A stretch of DNA of 64,000 bases from Xanthomonas cissicola (GTDB lineage Bacteria > Pseudomonadota > Gammaproteobacteria > Xanthomonadales > Xanthomonadaceae). Location of the stretch: contig NZ_VZPL01000011.1 in the NCBI RefSeq assembly GCF_008801575.1, positions 39,951 through 103,950 of the forward strand, given 5' to 3'. Below are positions 49,140 through 57,771 of the stretch, one piece after another. How positions within the stretch are numbered: position 1 is the first letter of the stretch; every line of letters starts with the position of its first letter. Made by a program: the position numbers and the translations under genes. The notes beneath the pieces were generated by a model. It was not told the origin of the DNA and did not search any database. It saw only the letters and a program-made list of their open reading frames with translations.

Positions 49140-50213
49140 ATGCCGCCCGTCACCGATGACCTGCGTATCCGCAAGATCGAAGCCCTCGCACCGCCCGCGC
49201 AGCTGCTGTCGCTGCTGCCCTGCGATGAGCGCGCCTCCGAAACCGTGACCAACGCGCGCGCCGCGCTGCACGACATCCTGCACGGGCGCGACGACCGCCT
49301 GGCCGTGGTGATCGGGCCATGCTCGATCCACGACCCGGTCGCGGCGATGGAGTACGCGCAACGCCTGCGCCCGTTGCGCGATCAGTTCGGCGACGCGCTG
49401 GAGATCGTGATGCGGGTGTACTTCGAAAAGCCGCGCACCACCATCGGCTGGAAGGGCTTGATCAACGATCCGGACCTGGACGGCAGCTTCCAGATCAACA
49501 AGGGCCTGCGCGTGGCGCGTGGCCTGCTGCGCGATATCAACAATCTCGGCCTACCGGCCGGCGTGGAATTTCTCGACATCATTTCGCCGCAATACATCGC
49601 CGACCTGGTGGCCTGGGGCGCGATCGGCGCACGCACCACCGAGAGCCAGGTGCATCGCGAAATGGCGTCCGGGCTGTCATGCCCGGTGGGCTTCAAGAAC
49701 GGCACCGGTGGCGACGTCAAGATTGCGGTGGACGCGGTGGGCGCGGCCTCGCATCCGCATCATTTCCTGGCCGTGACCAAGGACGGACATACCGCCGTGG
49801 CAGCGACGGCGGGCAATCCGGATTGCCATGTGATCCTGCGCGGCGGCAAACAGCCCAACTTCGATGCGGCCAATGTGGAAGCGGCCAGCCAGGTGCTCAA
49901 TGCATCCGGCCTGCCCGCGCGCCTGATGATCGATGCCAGCCACGCCAACAGCAGCAAGAATCCCGAGAACCAGCCCAAGGTCGTCGAGGACATCGCCAAC
50001 CAGCTGGAAGGCGGCGAAACACGCATCGTCGGCGTGATGGTGGAAAGTCATCTGGTCGGTGGACGCCAGGACCTCTTGCCGGGGTGCGAGCTGACCTACG
50101 GCCAGAGCATTACCGACGGCTGCATCGGCTGGGACAGTTCGGTGCAGGTGCTGGAACGCCTGGCGACCGCAGTGCGCGCACGGCGCATGCGCCGGATTGC
50201 CGAGGCTGCATGA
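49140..50213 (+). CDS. aroG: 3-deoxy-7-phosphoheptulonate synthase (DAHP synthase)
   Basis: First step of the shikimate pathway: condenses PEP and erythrose-4-phosphate. The 357-residue length is that of the AroF/G/H class. Motifs are VVIGPCSIHDPVAA near residue 57, MRVYFEKPRTTIGWKG near 92, VGFKNGTGGD and IDASHANSSKN near 265. It is the only gene after the attenuator at 48948-49087. The trio of aromatic codons in the leader cannot tell which amino acid inhibits the enzyme. Confidence 0.95.
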   Translation: MPPVTDDLRIRKIEALAPPAQLLSLLPCDERASETVTNARAALHDILHGRDDRLAVVIGPCSIHDPVAAMEYAQRLRPLRDQFGDALEIVMRVYFEKPRTTIGWKGLINDPDLDGSFQINKGLRVARGLLRDINNLGLPAGVEFLDIISPQYIADLVAWGAIGARTTESQVHREMASGLSCPVGFKNGTGGDVKIAVDAVGAASHPHHFLAVTKDGHTAVAATAGNPDCHVILRGGKQPNFDAANVEAASQVLNASGLPARLMIDASHANSSKNPENQPKVVEDIANQLEGGETRIVGVMVESHLVGGRQDLLPGCELTYGQSITDGCIGWDSSVQVLERLATAVRARRMRRIAEAA

Positions 50214-51030
50214 GTTGCGGCGCAGCAGCATCGGCAGAACACTTGCTCGTGCTGCATGGGGCGTCGCCCACTCGAAATCACGGCGAGGCAGCGCGTTGGC
50301 TGGTCTGCAGCGAGCGTGGCGCGTCGCGCGTCCCTGATTCGGCGCTATGCGCCACCTTGGCTAATGGGAAAGGATCTTGCGGCTGGCACGTGCGTCGGTG
50401 CAGCAAGCGTCGGTAACTGCGCAGGCAATGACGTGGGTGTGCGCTAGACGCTCGGGCCACTCCTCACCGAGGCGAGACGGCTGGCTGGTGCGCCGCTGTC
50501 GCGCAGGTGCAGCACGTCCAACATGGCGCGCAGCGGTGCCATCAGCGACGACCAACCGATACAACGATCGGCTTGGCCGTGCGCGAAGGCGTCTTGCGGG
50601 CCGCTGCAGACCAAGAACGTCGGGCCGGCGCAGGGAGCCGGCCCGACGGATTGGACACCACCCAGTGATGGCCCGTTTCGCTCAGCGACAGCAGGGGGAG
50701 AGAGCCTTCCTGTCACATGGAGCGAGCGGGCAGGACCGTTATCCGCCCTGCGCGTGACCCTGCGATGTCGCTGCATGTCGTGCGCAGCAATGAAGTTCGA
50801 GAAGCGTTAAATGCCGGGATTGCGTAATCGCAGCGGTTCAGCGTATCCAGTGCAGCACCGCAGGAATTGCGATGTTTGCAGCACTAAGGCATTAGCCGGC
50901 CGCCAATCTCCAAGCTCGCCGCCGATTCCCAATTCCCAATGCCCGATTCCCGCAACGGCATCAGCCTTGTTCACGCTTCGCGGTCAGCGCAACCGGGATA
51001 GTGGCGGCAGACTCTTTCCTGCCTGCGCCC
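50214..51030. other. 817-bp gap with a perfect GC-rich hairpin and heptads
   Basis: No gene is supported. At 50618-50648 a 12-base stem (CGTCGGGCCGGC pairing with GCCGGCCCGACG) surrounds a seven-base loop with no T-run after it. GATTCCC/ATTCCCA heptads occur at about 50917-50955. Confidence 0.5.
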
Positions 51031-53208
51031 ATGCTCTCACTTCGCGACCGCTTCCAGCGCTGGCCACGGCCGTGGCGTCGTGCAGTGGGCATTGTGGTGG
51101 CGCTCTACGCGCTGTATCTGCTGGCCGGCAACCTCTATCTCAATACCCCGCTGTTCGACGCCAGCACCAATCGGCAGCCGCACAAGTTCACCATGCAGAC
51201 CGGCCCGGAGGTGACGCTGTTCCCGGGCGAGGTCATCGCCTGGAACGTGCGCATGCGCGGGCAGGCCAACCGTACCGTGTATGTCTTCCATGCCGACCGC
51301 GCACATGCGCGTATCGCCCTGCTGGCCTTGTTTCGGCGCGAAGTGCGCCTGCCGTGGCTGCATGCCACCGGCGTGAGCGCAGAAGTGGAAACCTCCGATA
51401 CGCCCATTCCGCCGCCACCGCGGGGCAACCAAGGCTGGACGTTGCGCTTCGATGCAATCACCAGCAACAGCATTCGCAGTGCCCGCCTGGACAAATTACT
51501 GATCGCCGGGAAGGGGCACGGCAAGGTCGGTTTTCTGAAGCAACTCAAGGGCGGGCCGTCGGAACTGTTTCCTTCCGAAGCGGGCTTTACCGATGCGGTG
51601 GTCAGCTACGACGGGGTGCAGGTGTTCAACGGTGCACAGCTGGATGCGCAGTTCCAGTTTCCACGCCATTACCGCGACCAGGCGCCGGGCTTGCGCAAGC
51701 TCGGCATCACTGCCGCCCGGCTACAGCTGAAGGCCAATTCCGTGGCGCTGAAGATCGATACCGGCGCGCCGCATGTGGACATCGGCAGCGGGCCATCGGC
51801 AGCCCGCGTGGAGGCCGATATCCGCCTGGCCAGCGGCGCGCTACAGCCGGGCAGCCGCGTGGTGTGGCGGTTGCCATTGCTTGCGGGCGTGGGCGCCACC
51901 GACCGCGGCATGCTCGCGCTGCAGCTGGATGTGGCACAGGACATCCGCGTGCAGGCGCGGCTGCCGCGCGACGAGAAGACCGGCAGCGAGCTGCACGCCG
52001 ATCTGCGCATCGCCGGGCGCAGCGTTCCGTTCGAACAGCCGGCGCAGCTGTTGCCGCGTCTGTCGGGGCAGGTGCGTGGGCGCTGGAAGTTCGAATCCTT
52101 GAACTGGATCGCCGAGCTGTTCGTGCGCAAGCCGTGGTTCCAGCTGGAAGGCGGCGGTCTGGTCGAAGCGGACCTGCGCCTTGCACATGGCCGGCTGAGT
52201 GCCGGCAGCACGCTGGATATTCCGCGCGTGGAGGCCGTGGCACAGGTGTTCGACACGCGCCTGGCCGGCGTTGCCAAGGCACACGGGCGCATCGACGATG
52301 CCGCCACGGCGCAGGCGCATCTGGATGTGAGCATTCCCACCTTCAAGGCGGCGCCGCGCGATGCGCCCAGACAGCTCCTGCTGGATGGCCGCGATCTGCA
52401 ACTGGCCATGCATTGCGATGCCGAGCTAGCCCGCCTGAGCGATACGCTCAAGGCGCAGCTGCGTTTCAGCGATGCGCGTGTGCCCGATCTCACCGCCTAC
52501 AACCGCTATCTGCCGGGCAATAACGTGCACCTGCTCGGCGGTAGCGGCAGCCTGACCGGCGATGTGGCGCTCAATGCGTCCGGCGAGGTCGGTAATGGGC
52601 GTGCGAACCTACGCGGGCAGGGCGCGCATCTTGCGTTGGCTGGCGTACAGATGCGCGGCGATGCCGAGTTGCAGGCAACGCTGCAGCGCGCCGACTTCAA
52701 GCACAAGTTCTTCGACCTCAGCGGCACGCGCATACGCCTGCGCAATATGCGCGTGGGGGACGAAGTCAGCGATACGAATTGGTGGGGCGACTTGCAGGTG
52801 GGTGCCGGTACGATCCAGGCCGAAGCACCGTTCCAGGTGGATGCCGACGCAGCCCTTCGTATGCGCGATATCGCCCCACTGCTCTCGGTGTTCGCCCAGC
52901 GCGCCGACTATCCGCGCTGGGTGCTGGGTTTGCTGGATTCGGGCGAACTGGATGCCACTGGTCGAGTGCGTTTGCGCAAGCAGCGGGTGCTGATCGACGA
53001 CCTGCATGCGGAAAATGCGCGCTTATCGCTGCGTGCGCGGCTGGCCTTGAACGATGCGCAGCGGCGCGGCGATCTGTATCTGCGCTGGGGCGTGCTGGGT
53101 GTCGGCATCGAACTCGATGGCAAGCAGCGGCAGTGGCATCTGGCGGGCGCACGCGAGTGGTATGACGCGCGGCCGGCACTGTTGCCGGCGGTCTCCAAAA
53201 CCAAGTGA
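51031..53208 (+). CDS. AsmA-like envelope protein, paralogue 1
   Basis: About 725 residues. One N-terminal membrane helix (VGIVVALYALYLLAGNLYLN) anchors a long, beta-rich periplasmic part with repeated amphipathic strands, like AsmA/TamB/YdbH proteins. A conserved landmark VPDLTAYNRYLPGNNVHLLGGSGSLTGDV near residue 500 recurs in the next gene. AsmA-type proteins are thought to move phospholipids between membranes; this assignment is by fold resemblance only. The chosen ATG (51031) starts MLSLRDRFQRW. It is followed after 93 bases by its paralogue. Confidence 0.7.
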   Translation: MLSLRDRFQRWPRPWRRAVGIVVALYALYLLAGNLYLNTPLFDASTNRQPHKFTMQTGPEVTLFPGEVIAWNVRMRGQANRTVYVFHADRAHARIALLALFRREVRLPWLHATGVSAEVETSDTPIPPPPRGNQGWTLRFDAITSNSIRSARLDKLLIAGKGHGKVGFLKQLKGGPSELFPSEAGFTDAVVSYDGVQVFNGAQLDAQFQFPRHYRDQAPGLRKLGITAARLQLKANSVALKIDTGAPHVDIGSGPSAARVEADIRLASGALQPGSRVVWRLPLLAGVGATDRGMLALQLDVAQDIRVQARLPRDEKTGSELHADLRIAGRSVPFEQPAQLLPRLSGQVRGRWKFESLNWIAELFVRKPWFQLEGGGLVEADLRLAHGRLSAGSTLDIPRVEAVAQVFDTRLAGVAKAHGRIDDAATAQAHLDVSIPTFKAAPRDAPRQLLLDGRDLQLAMHCDAELARLSDTLKAQLRFSDARVPDLTAYNRYLPGNNVHLLGGSGSLTGDVALNASGEVGNGRANLRGQGAHLALAGVQMRGDAELQATLQRADFKHKFFDLSGTRIRLRNMRVGDEVSDTNWWGDLQVGAGTIQAEAPFQVDADAALRMRDIAPLLSVFAQRADYPRWVLGLLDSGELDATGRVRLRKQRVLIDDLHAENARLSLRARLALNDAQRRGDLYLRWGVLGVGIELDGKQRQWHLAGAREWYDARPALLPAVSKTK

Positions 53209-53301
53209 TGCGGCCGCTGGCGTGATCGTGCTGCGCCGTGCTCACGGCTGGCTTGGCACACTGTGCCCAGCCGCGTGCGCGGTTTTCAGGAGCCTGCCGT
53301 C

Positions 53302-55743
53302 ATGACGATGCCTGTTCGCGCCCGCTGGCGCGCCTTGCCACGCGTACTGCGATGGCCGCTAGTGGCACTGATTGCGCTGTACGCAAGCTATGTGCTGCTG
53401 GGCAATCTGTTGCTCAACACGCCGCTCGGCCCGGCTGCGCTGAATCGCTCGCCCGATAAGTTCACGATGCACTGGGGCCCGGCGCTGACCTGGTGGCCTG
53501 GGCGTGTGGTGCTGTGGGATGTCGATCTGCGAGGCCATTGGACGCGCACGAACTGGAATGTCGGCGCGCAGCGGATGAGCGGGCAGATTCGGCTGCTGCC
53601 ATTGCTGCACCGCCAACTGCTGGTGCCGGAGTTGCACGCGCGCGGTGTGCGTGGCGGTCTGCAGGCTGCGGTCGTGACGCCCGGGACGGCGACAACGCCA
53701 TCGCCTGCGGCGACGCAAGCGGCGCGGGGTGCTGTTGTTCCGATGAAGGGCGCCGCTGATACGCCGGCCGCTTCAGCGAACGAGGAGGCGCCTACAGTAG
53801 CGCCCGATGTCGAAAAAACGGCGACGACGCAGCCGCCCGCGCAGCATCTGCGCGTAACCACTGCAACCAACGCGAAGCCCACAACGCCCACAACCAGTAC
53901 GCCGCAATCAGCCAAGCGCGCCGACGCTCACGCCAGCGCACCCATCCCACCAGCCGCCTGGACCCTGCAGTTCGACCGCATCGTTGCCGAGCAGGTGCAG
54001 GCCGTGTCGCTGCGTCAGCTGCACATCGAAGGGCAGGGCCAACTGCAACTGGGTCTGTTCAAACGACTGCGTGGCGGGCCGATGGAAATCTTCCCGTCGC
54101 GTGCGGTGTTCGAATCGACGCGCGTGCGGTGGGGGCAGGACGAAGTGATGCGCAACGGGCAGCTGCGTATCGAAGCGAGCATCGCGCGGCATGCACCGGA
54201 TCAGGCAAGTGGACAAGCGGTGCTGCAGTTCACCGATGCGCTGATCGCCGTGCATGGCGACACCGCAGCGTTGGATGTCGCCCGTGATGCGCAGGGCCGG
54301 CACACGCTGGCGACGCGTCCCGGCAAGGGGCGTGCAGATGGCGAGCTGCGCTGGATACGCGGTGCCCTGCAGCCCGGGAGTCAACTGCAATGGCGCGCGC
54401 CGCTGCACGACAGCACGCGCGCGCAGGCCGCATTGCTGGGCGAATTGACGGCGCAGTTACAGGTCGATCATAACATGCGGCTGACGGTAAGCATGCCCGA
54501 GCCGGCCGATGCCGGACTGACGCTGGACGCCGACGTGCGCGTGCAAGGCAGGCAATTGCCAGTGCAATCCATGCGCAGCCTGTTGCCGCGCACCTCCGGG
54601 CATGCGCGGCTGCATTGGCAATTGTCTTCGTTGAGCTGGATTGCTGCGCTGTTTCCGGATGTGGATTGGCTGACCCTGGAGGGCGAGGGCCTGGTCGATG
54701 CCGATCTGCGGATCGATCGCGGCCAGCTCGGCGCCGGCAGCCGCCTACAGGTACCGCACGTGCAAGCGCAGGTAGGCGTGATGGGGCATGCGATCACGGG
54801 ACAAGCCAGTGCAGATCTGCGCGTGGACGCCGATGCCAACGGACAGTTGCTGCCGGCGCTTGCACTGCAGATGCAGCAGTTTTCGATCGCGCATACCGAC
54901 GCGCCAACGCGCCCGTTCGTGCAAGGCCGCGATTTGCGCCTGGATCTGAAAACGCGCGCCGATGCGCGCAACTTGACCAGCCTGCGCGATGCCACGCGCG
55001 CGCACTTGGTGTTCGCCAATGCGCGCGTGCCGGATCTGCGTGCCTACAACCGCTATCTGCCGCAGCAGCAACTGCGCTTCGACGGCGGCAACGGCGTGCT
55101 CAGCGGCGATCTGCAGATCGAGCCGGGTGGGCGCATCGGCAAGGGCGGTGTGCGCATCGGGGCGCGTGCAGCGCGACTGCAGTTTGCCGGCCTGGCGTTG
55201 CGCGGCGATGTGGATGCGGATCTACGCCTGCAGCGCGGCGATCTACGCGCCGAACAGTTCAGTCTCGATGCCAGCAGCATCCAGCTGCGCAATGTCGGAT
55301 TCACCGGCCCGGATGGACAACATCGCGATGGCTGGTGGGCGCGCGTCGTGCTGGACGATGCGCGCATGCAATGGCGACAACCGGTGGGTGTGGATGGGCG
55401 TGTACGCATCCAGGTGCGCGATCTGGCATTTCTGGTGGCGTTGTATGCGCGCGACCGCTCGATTCCGAACTGGATGCTCCGGCTGGTGGATGCAGGCCAG
55501 GCGCAGCTGACCGCACGCGCGCACTGGCAAGGCGAGACGGTCATCGTCGATCGGTTGCAGGCACGCAACGAACGCTTTCAGGTCGATGCGCGCCTGCGCT
55601 TGCAGGGCAATCAACGCAGCGGCAGTCTGCTGGCCCGCTGGGGAATGCTGAGCGCGGCAGTGGGCTTGCGCGGCGACACACCCGAATGGCATCTGCTACG
55701 CGCTCCGGAGTGGTATCGCGCGCAGCCGGAGCTATTGCGCTGA
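53302..55743 (+). CDS. AsmA-like envelope protein, paralogue 2
   Basis: About 813 residues, clearly related to the preceding protein. It shows the same anchor (LVALIALYASYVLLGNLLLNTPL), KFTM motif, VPDLRAYNRYLPQQQLRF landmark near 590 and C-terminal EWYRAQPELLR (EWYDARPALLP in paralogue 1). It has an extra Pro/Thr/Ala-rich insert at about residues 135-220. The start ATG 53302 has an AGGAG site about 12 bases upstream. The pair is probably an operon that ends at the terminator at 55877. Confidence 0.7.
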   Translation: MTMPVRARWRALPRVLRWPLVALIALYASYVLLGNLLLNTPLGPAALNRSPDKFTMHWGPALTWWPGRVVLWDVDLRGHWTRTNWNVGAQRMSGQIRLLPLLHRQLLVPELHARGVRGGLQAAVVTPGTATTPSPAATQAARGAVVPMKGAADTPAASANEEAPTVAPDVEKTATTQPPAQHLRVTTATNAKPTTPTTSTPQSAKRADAHASAPIPPAAWTLQFDRIVAEQVQAVSLRQLHIEGQGQLQLGLFKRLRGGPMEIFPSRAVFESTRVRWGQDEVMRNGQLRIEASIARHAPDQASGQAVLQFTDALIAVHGDTAALDVARDAQGRHTLATRPGKGRADGELRWIRGALQPGSQLQWRAPLHDSTRAQAALLGELTAQLQVDHNMRLTVSMPEPADAGLTLDADVRVQGRQLPVQSMRSLLPRTSGHARLHWQLSSLSWIAALFPDVDWLTLEGEGLVDADLRIDRGQLGAGSRLQVPHVQAQVGVMGHAITGQASADLRVDADANGQLLPALALQMQQFSIAHTDAPTRPFVQGRDLRLDLKTRADARNLTSLRDATRAHLVFANARVPDLRAYNRYLPQQQLRFDGGNGVLSGDLQIEPGGRIGKGGVRIGARAARLQFAGLALRGDVDADLRLQRGDLRAEQFSLDASSIQLRNVGFTGPDGQHRDGWWARVVLDDARMQWRQPVGVDGRVRIQVRDLAFLVALYARDRSIPNWMLRLVDAGQAQLTARAHWQGETVIVDRLQARNERFQVDARLRLQGNQRSGSLLARWGMLSAAVGLRGDTPEWHLLRAPEWYRAQPELLR

Positions 55744-55876
55744 CGCCCGCATCGAACGCGCTGGAGTGAAGAAAAAGCACCAGTTCTGTACTGCCTGGTA
55801 TTGTTTTGCAGTGCAGCGTGCAAGTCCGATTCGGGGCGCGCACTATGGTCCTGCATCCCGACGTGGGGGAGGGAGC

Positions 55877-55913
55877 AAAGCCCGCTGGCAGTTCGCTGCA
55901 AGCGGGCTTTTTT
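55877..55913 (+). terminator. Rho-independent terminator after the AsmA-like pair
   Basis: AAAGCCCGCT (55877-55886) pairs with AGCGGGCTTT (55901-55910) and is followed by TTT. It lies 134 bases after the stop of the second gene. Confidence 0.85.
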
Positions 55914-55989
55914 ATGCCTGGCGATTGCCGGGTCAAGCGCCAACCCCGCGCAAGATCCGCCGCAGATGAAGCTCGTGCCGTAGGCGGTG

Positions 55990-56145
55990 GCTGCCGCGCG
56001 CATCGTGGCGAGCGGACTTGCATGGCTTGGAGCCGCGCCCAAAACCCGGCAAGCGATCATGCCGCTGGATGTGTACGGGGTGCTCGGAACCATTCGTACG
56101 AGTGATCCATGCCGTACCGATCACCGGCCGCGTCCGCCTGGCCTG
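55990..56145. repeat. Dispersed intergenic element, copy C (inverted)
   Basis: The blocks GTGTACGGGG, CCGTACCGATCACCGG and CCGCGTCCGCC follow the order of the reverse complement of copy B. It fills much of the gap between the terminator at 55877 and the gluconolactonase-like gene. No gene is seen in 55914-56156. Confidence 0.5.
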
Positions 56146-56156
56146 TCATGCCGTTC

Positions 56157-57041
56157 CTATTTCTGCAACTCCAGCAGCCACAGCGTGCTGCCGCCGGTGA
56201 TGAACAACCGCCGTTGCTCTAGGTCGAAGGTGCAGTTGGATGCCGTCTCCGGCGTCGGCACCAGGCCGAGCCAGTGGCCGTCGTTGTCGAAGATGCACAC
56301 GCCCGCGCCGGAGCTGCTCCATAGCCAGCCCTGGCGATCCACGCAAAAGCCGTCCGGCAGGCCGTCCGGCACCACCGCGAAGCGGCGCCGGTTGTGCAAT
56401 GCGCCATCGCGCCAGTCGAAGGCGGTGATCTCCGGCGTGGTCGGGCCACCTTCGGGCGTCTGCGACACGTACAGCACACGTTCGTCGGGGGAGAACGCCA
56501 GCCCGTTGGGGTGATCCAGGCTGACCATGCACTGCAGGGCGCCGCCATCGGGCGGCAGCCGGTAGACGCCGTGATGGTCCAGTTCCTGCGGGCCCGGGCA
56601 GCCCTGGCTGGGCTTGAGCAGCCCGAACGGCGGGTCGGTGAACCAGATCGCGCCGTCGTGCGCAACGATCAGATCGTTCGGCGAATTGAGCCGTTTGCCC
56701 TCGAACCGCCCGACCAGCAGATGCGCCCGGCCATCGACATCGCTACGGGTGATCGCGCGGCGCCCGTGTTCGCAGTGCACCAGTCGCTGCTGCGCATCCA
56801 CCGCATTGCCATTGGTGAAGGCGGTGGCATCCAGCAGCGCGTCCACCGCGCCGTCCTCGCGCCAGCCAAGCACGCGGCGGCCGACCACATCGCTCCACAC
56901 CAGCGTGCGCTGTGCCTCCCACCACGCCGGGCCCTCGCTCCAGGTGGCCTGGTCGTAGAGGGTCTGCAGGCGCGCATTGCCCAGCCGCGCTGCCAGCGCG
57001 GCGTGATGCGTGATGCGTGATGCGTGGTGGGTGGCGGGCAC
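56157..57041 (-). CDS. SMP-30/gluconolactonase-like beta-propeller protein
   Basis: Propeller body of about 275 residues with WSEGPAWW near the N-terminus, the metal-site region SPNDLIVAHDGAIWFTDPPFG, LDHPNGLAFSPDERVLYVS and PDGFCVDRQGWLW. The Asn-Asp and Glu ligands of the family are present. It would hydrolyse a sugar lactone or similar ester, calcium- or zinc-dependent. The start is doubtful: the frame is open to a TTG at 57149 inside the upstream cupin gene; I use a GTG at 57041. Three GTGATGC heptamers lie within the start region (57003-57023). Confidence 0.75.
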   Translation of the reverse strand: MPATHHASRITHHAALAARLGNARLQTLYDQATWSEGPAWWEAQRTLVWSDVVGRRVLGWREDGAVDALLDATAFTNGNAVDAQQRLVHCEHGRRAITRSDVDGRAHLLVGRFEGKRLNSPNDLIVAHDGAIWFTDPPFGLLKPSQGCPGPQELDHHGVYRLPPDGGALQCMVSLDHPNGLAFSPDERVLYVSQTPEGGPTTPEITAFDWRDGALHNRRRFAVVPDGLPDGFCVDRQGWLWSSSGAGVCIFDNDGHWLGLVPTPETASNCTFDLEQRRLFITGGSTLWLLELQK

Positions 57042-57090
57042 TCGGCCGGCTGGGCGGCGCCGGGCGCGCGAAGGCGGCAGTGGCGGCCCA

Positions 57091-57609
57091 TCAACGCGGC
57101 GCCGGATGGCCGAACGGATGCGCGGTGGCCGCTCCTGGCGATTGCGCAAACTGCACCATCATCTGCAGACAGGGCGTCTCGCCCAATTGGCCGGAGCGGT
57201 GGCCGCGCCGATCGGTGGTGCCCTGATCCTGGCCGAAGTGGATGTCGCCCGGACCCATCTCCACGCGGGTGCCGTCGCCGGTTTCGATAAACCAGCGGCC
57301 ACGCAACGGAATCACCCATTGCGGGTACGGGCTCTCATGCCAATCGCCGACCCAGCCCACCGGCAGCACCGCGAACTGGATGCCCAGCACCTCGCCCGGA
57401 AACGGCCGTAACCACTGCGGTGCCGCACCGCCACCCACGCTCTTGCTGCCGAAGCCGGGCAACTGCGAGAGGTCGAGGCGGCTGTTGCCATCCGGCCCGG
57501 TCCACAGATGCAGAAAGGGCAGGCTGGGCGGTAGTGCAGGATCGTTGCCATCGGTTTCCAGCGGGATCTGCGAGGGCAGCAGGTGGGCAGGCAAGGTGGT
57601 GGGCGACAT
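57091..57609 (-). CDS. Cupin-domain protein
   Basis: A 172-residue small barrel protein. A cupin core is suggested by [39 protein letters not shown], with the first metal-binding His in GDWHESP. It lies just upstream of the SMP-30-like gene on the same strand and is likely co-transcribed, so the two may handle the same sugar derivative. The start at 57609 has a GAGG ribosome site. It is divergent from glnE. Confidence 0.8.
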   Translation of the reverse strand: MSPTTLPAHLLPSQIPLETDGNDPALPPSLPFLHLWTGPDGNSRLDLSQLPGFGSKSVGGGAAPQWLRPFPGEVLGIQFAVLPVGWVGDWHESPYPQWVIPLRGRWFIETGDGTRVEMGPGDIHFGQDQGTTDRRGHRSGQLGETPCLQMMVQFAQSPGAATAHPFGHPAPR

Positions 57610-57771
57610 GGCGGGACCTCGGGCGAAAGCCGCAGTGCAGCATGGGTTTCGTCAGGGCTGCGTAAGCGAGATGTTCAAAGCGGCGAAATGCTGCACGCCC
57701 TGTTGCAGTCGCTATGCGGGATGTCGCGCACGCGTGCACTCCCTGCGCGGCAGGGATGCCAAAATCCGGTC

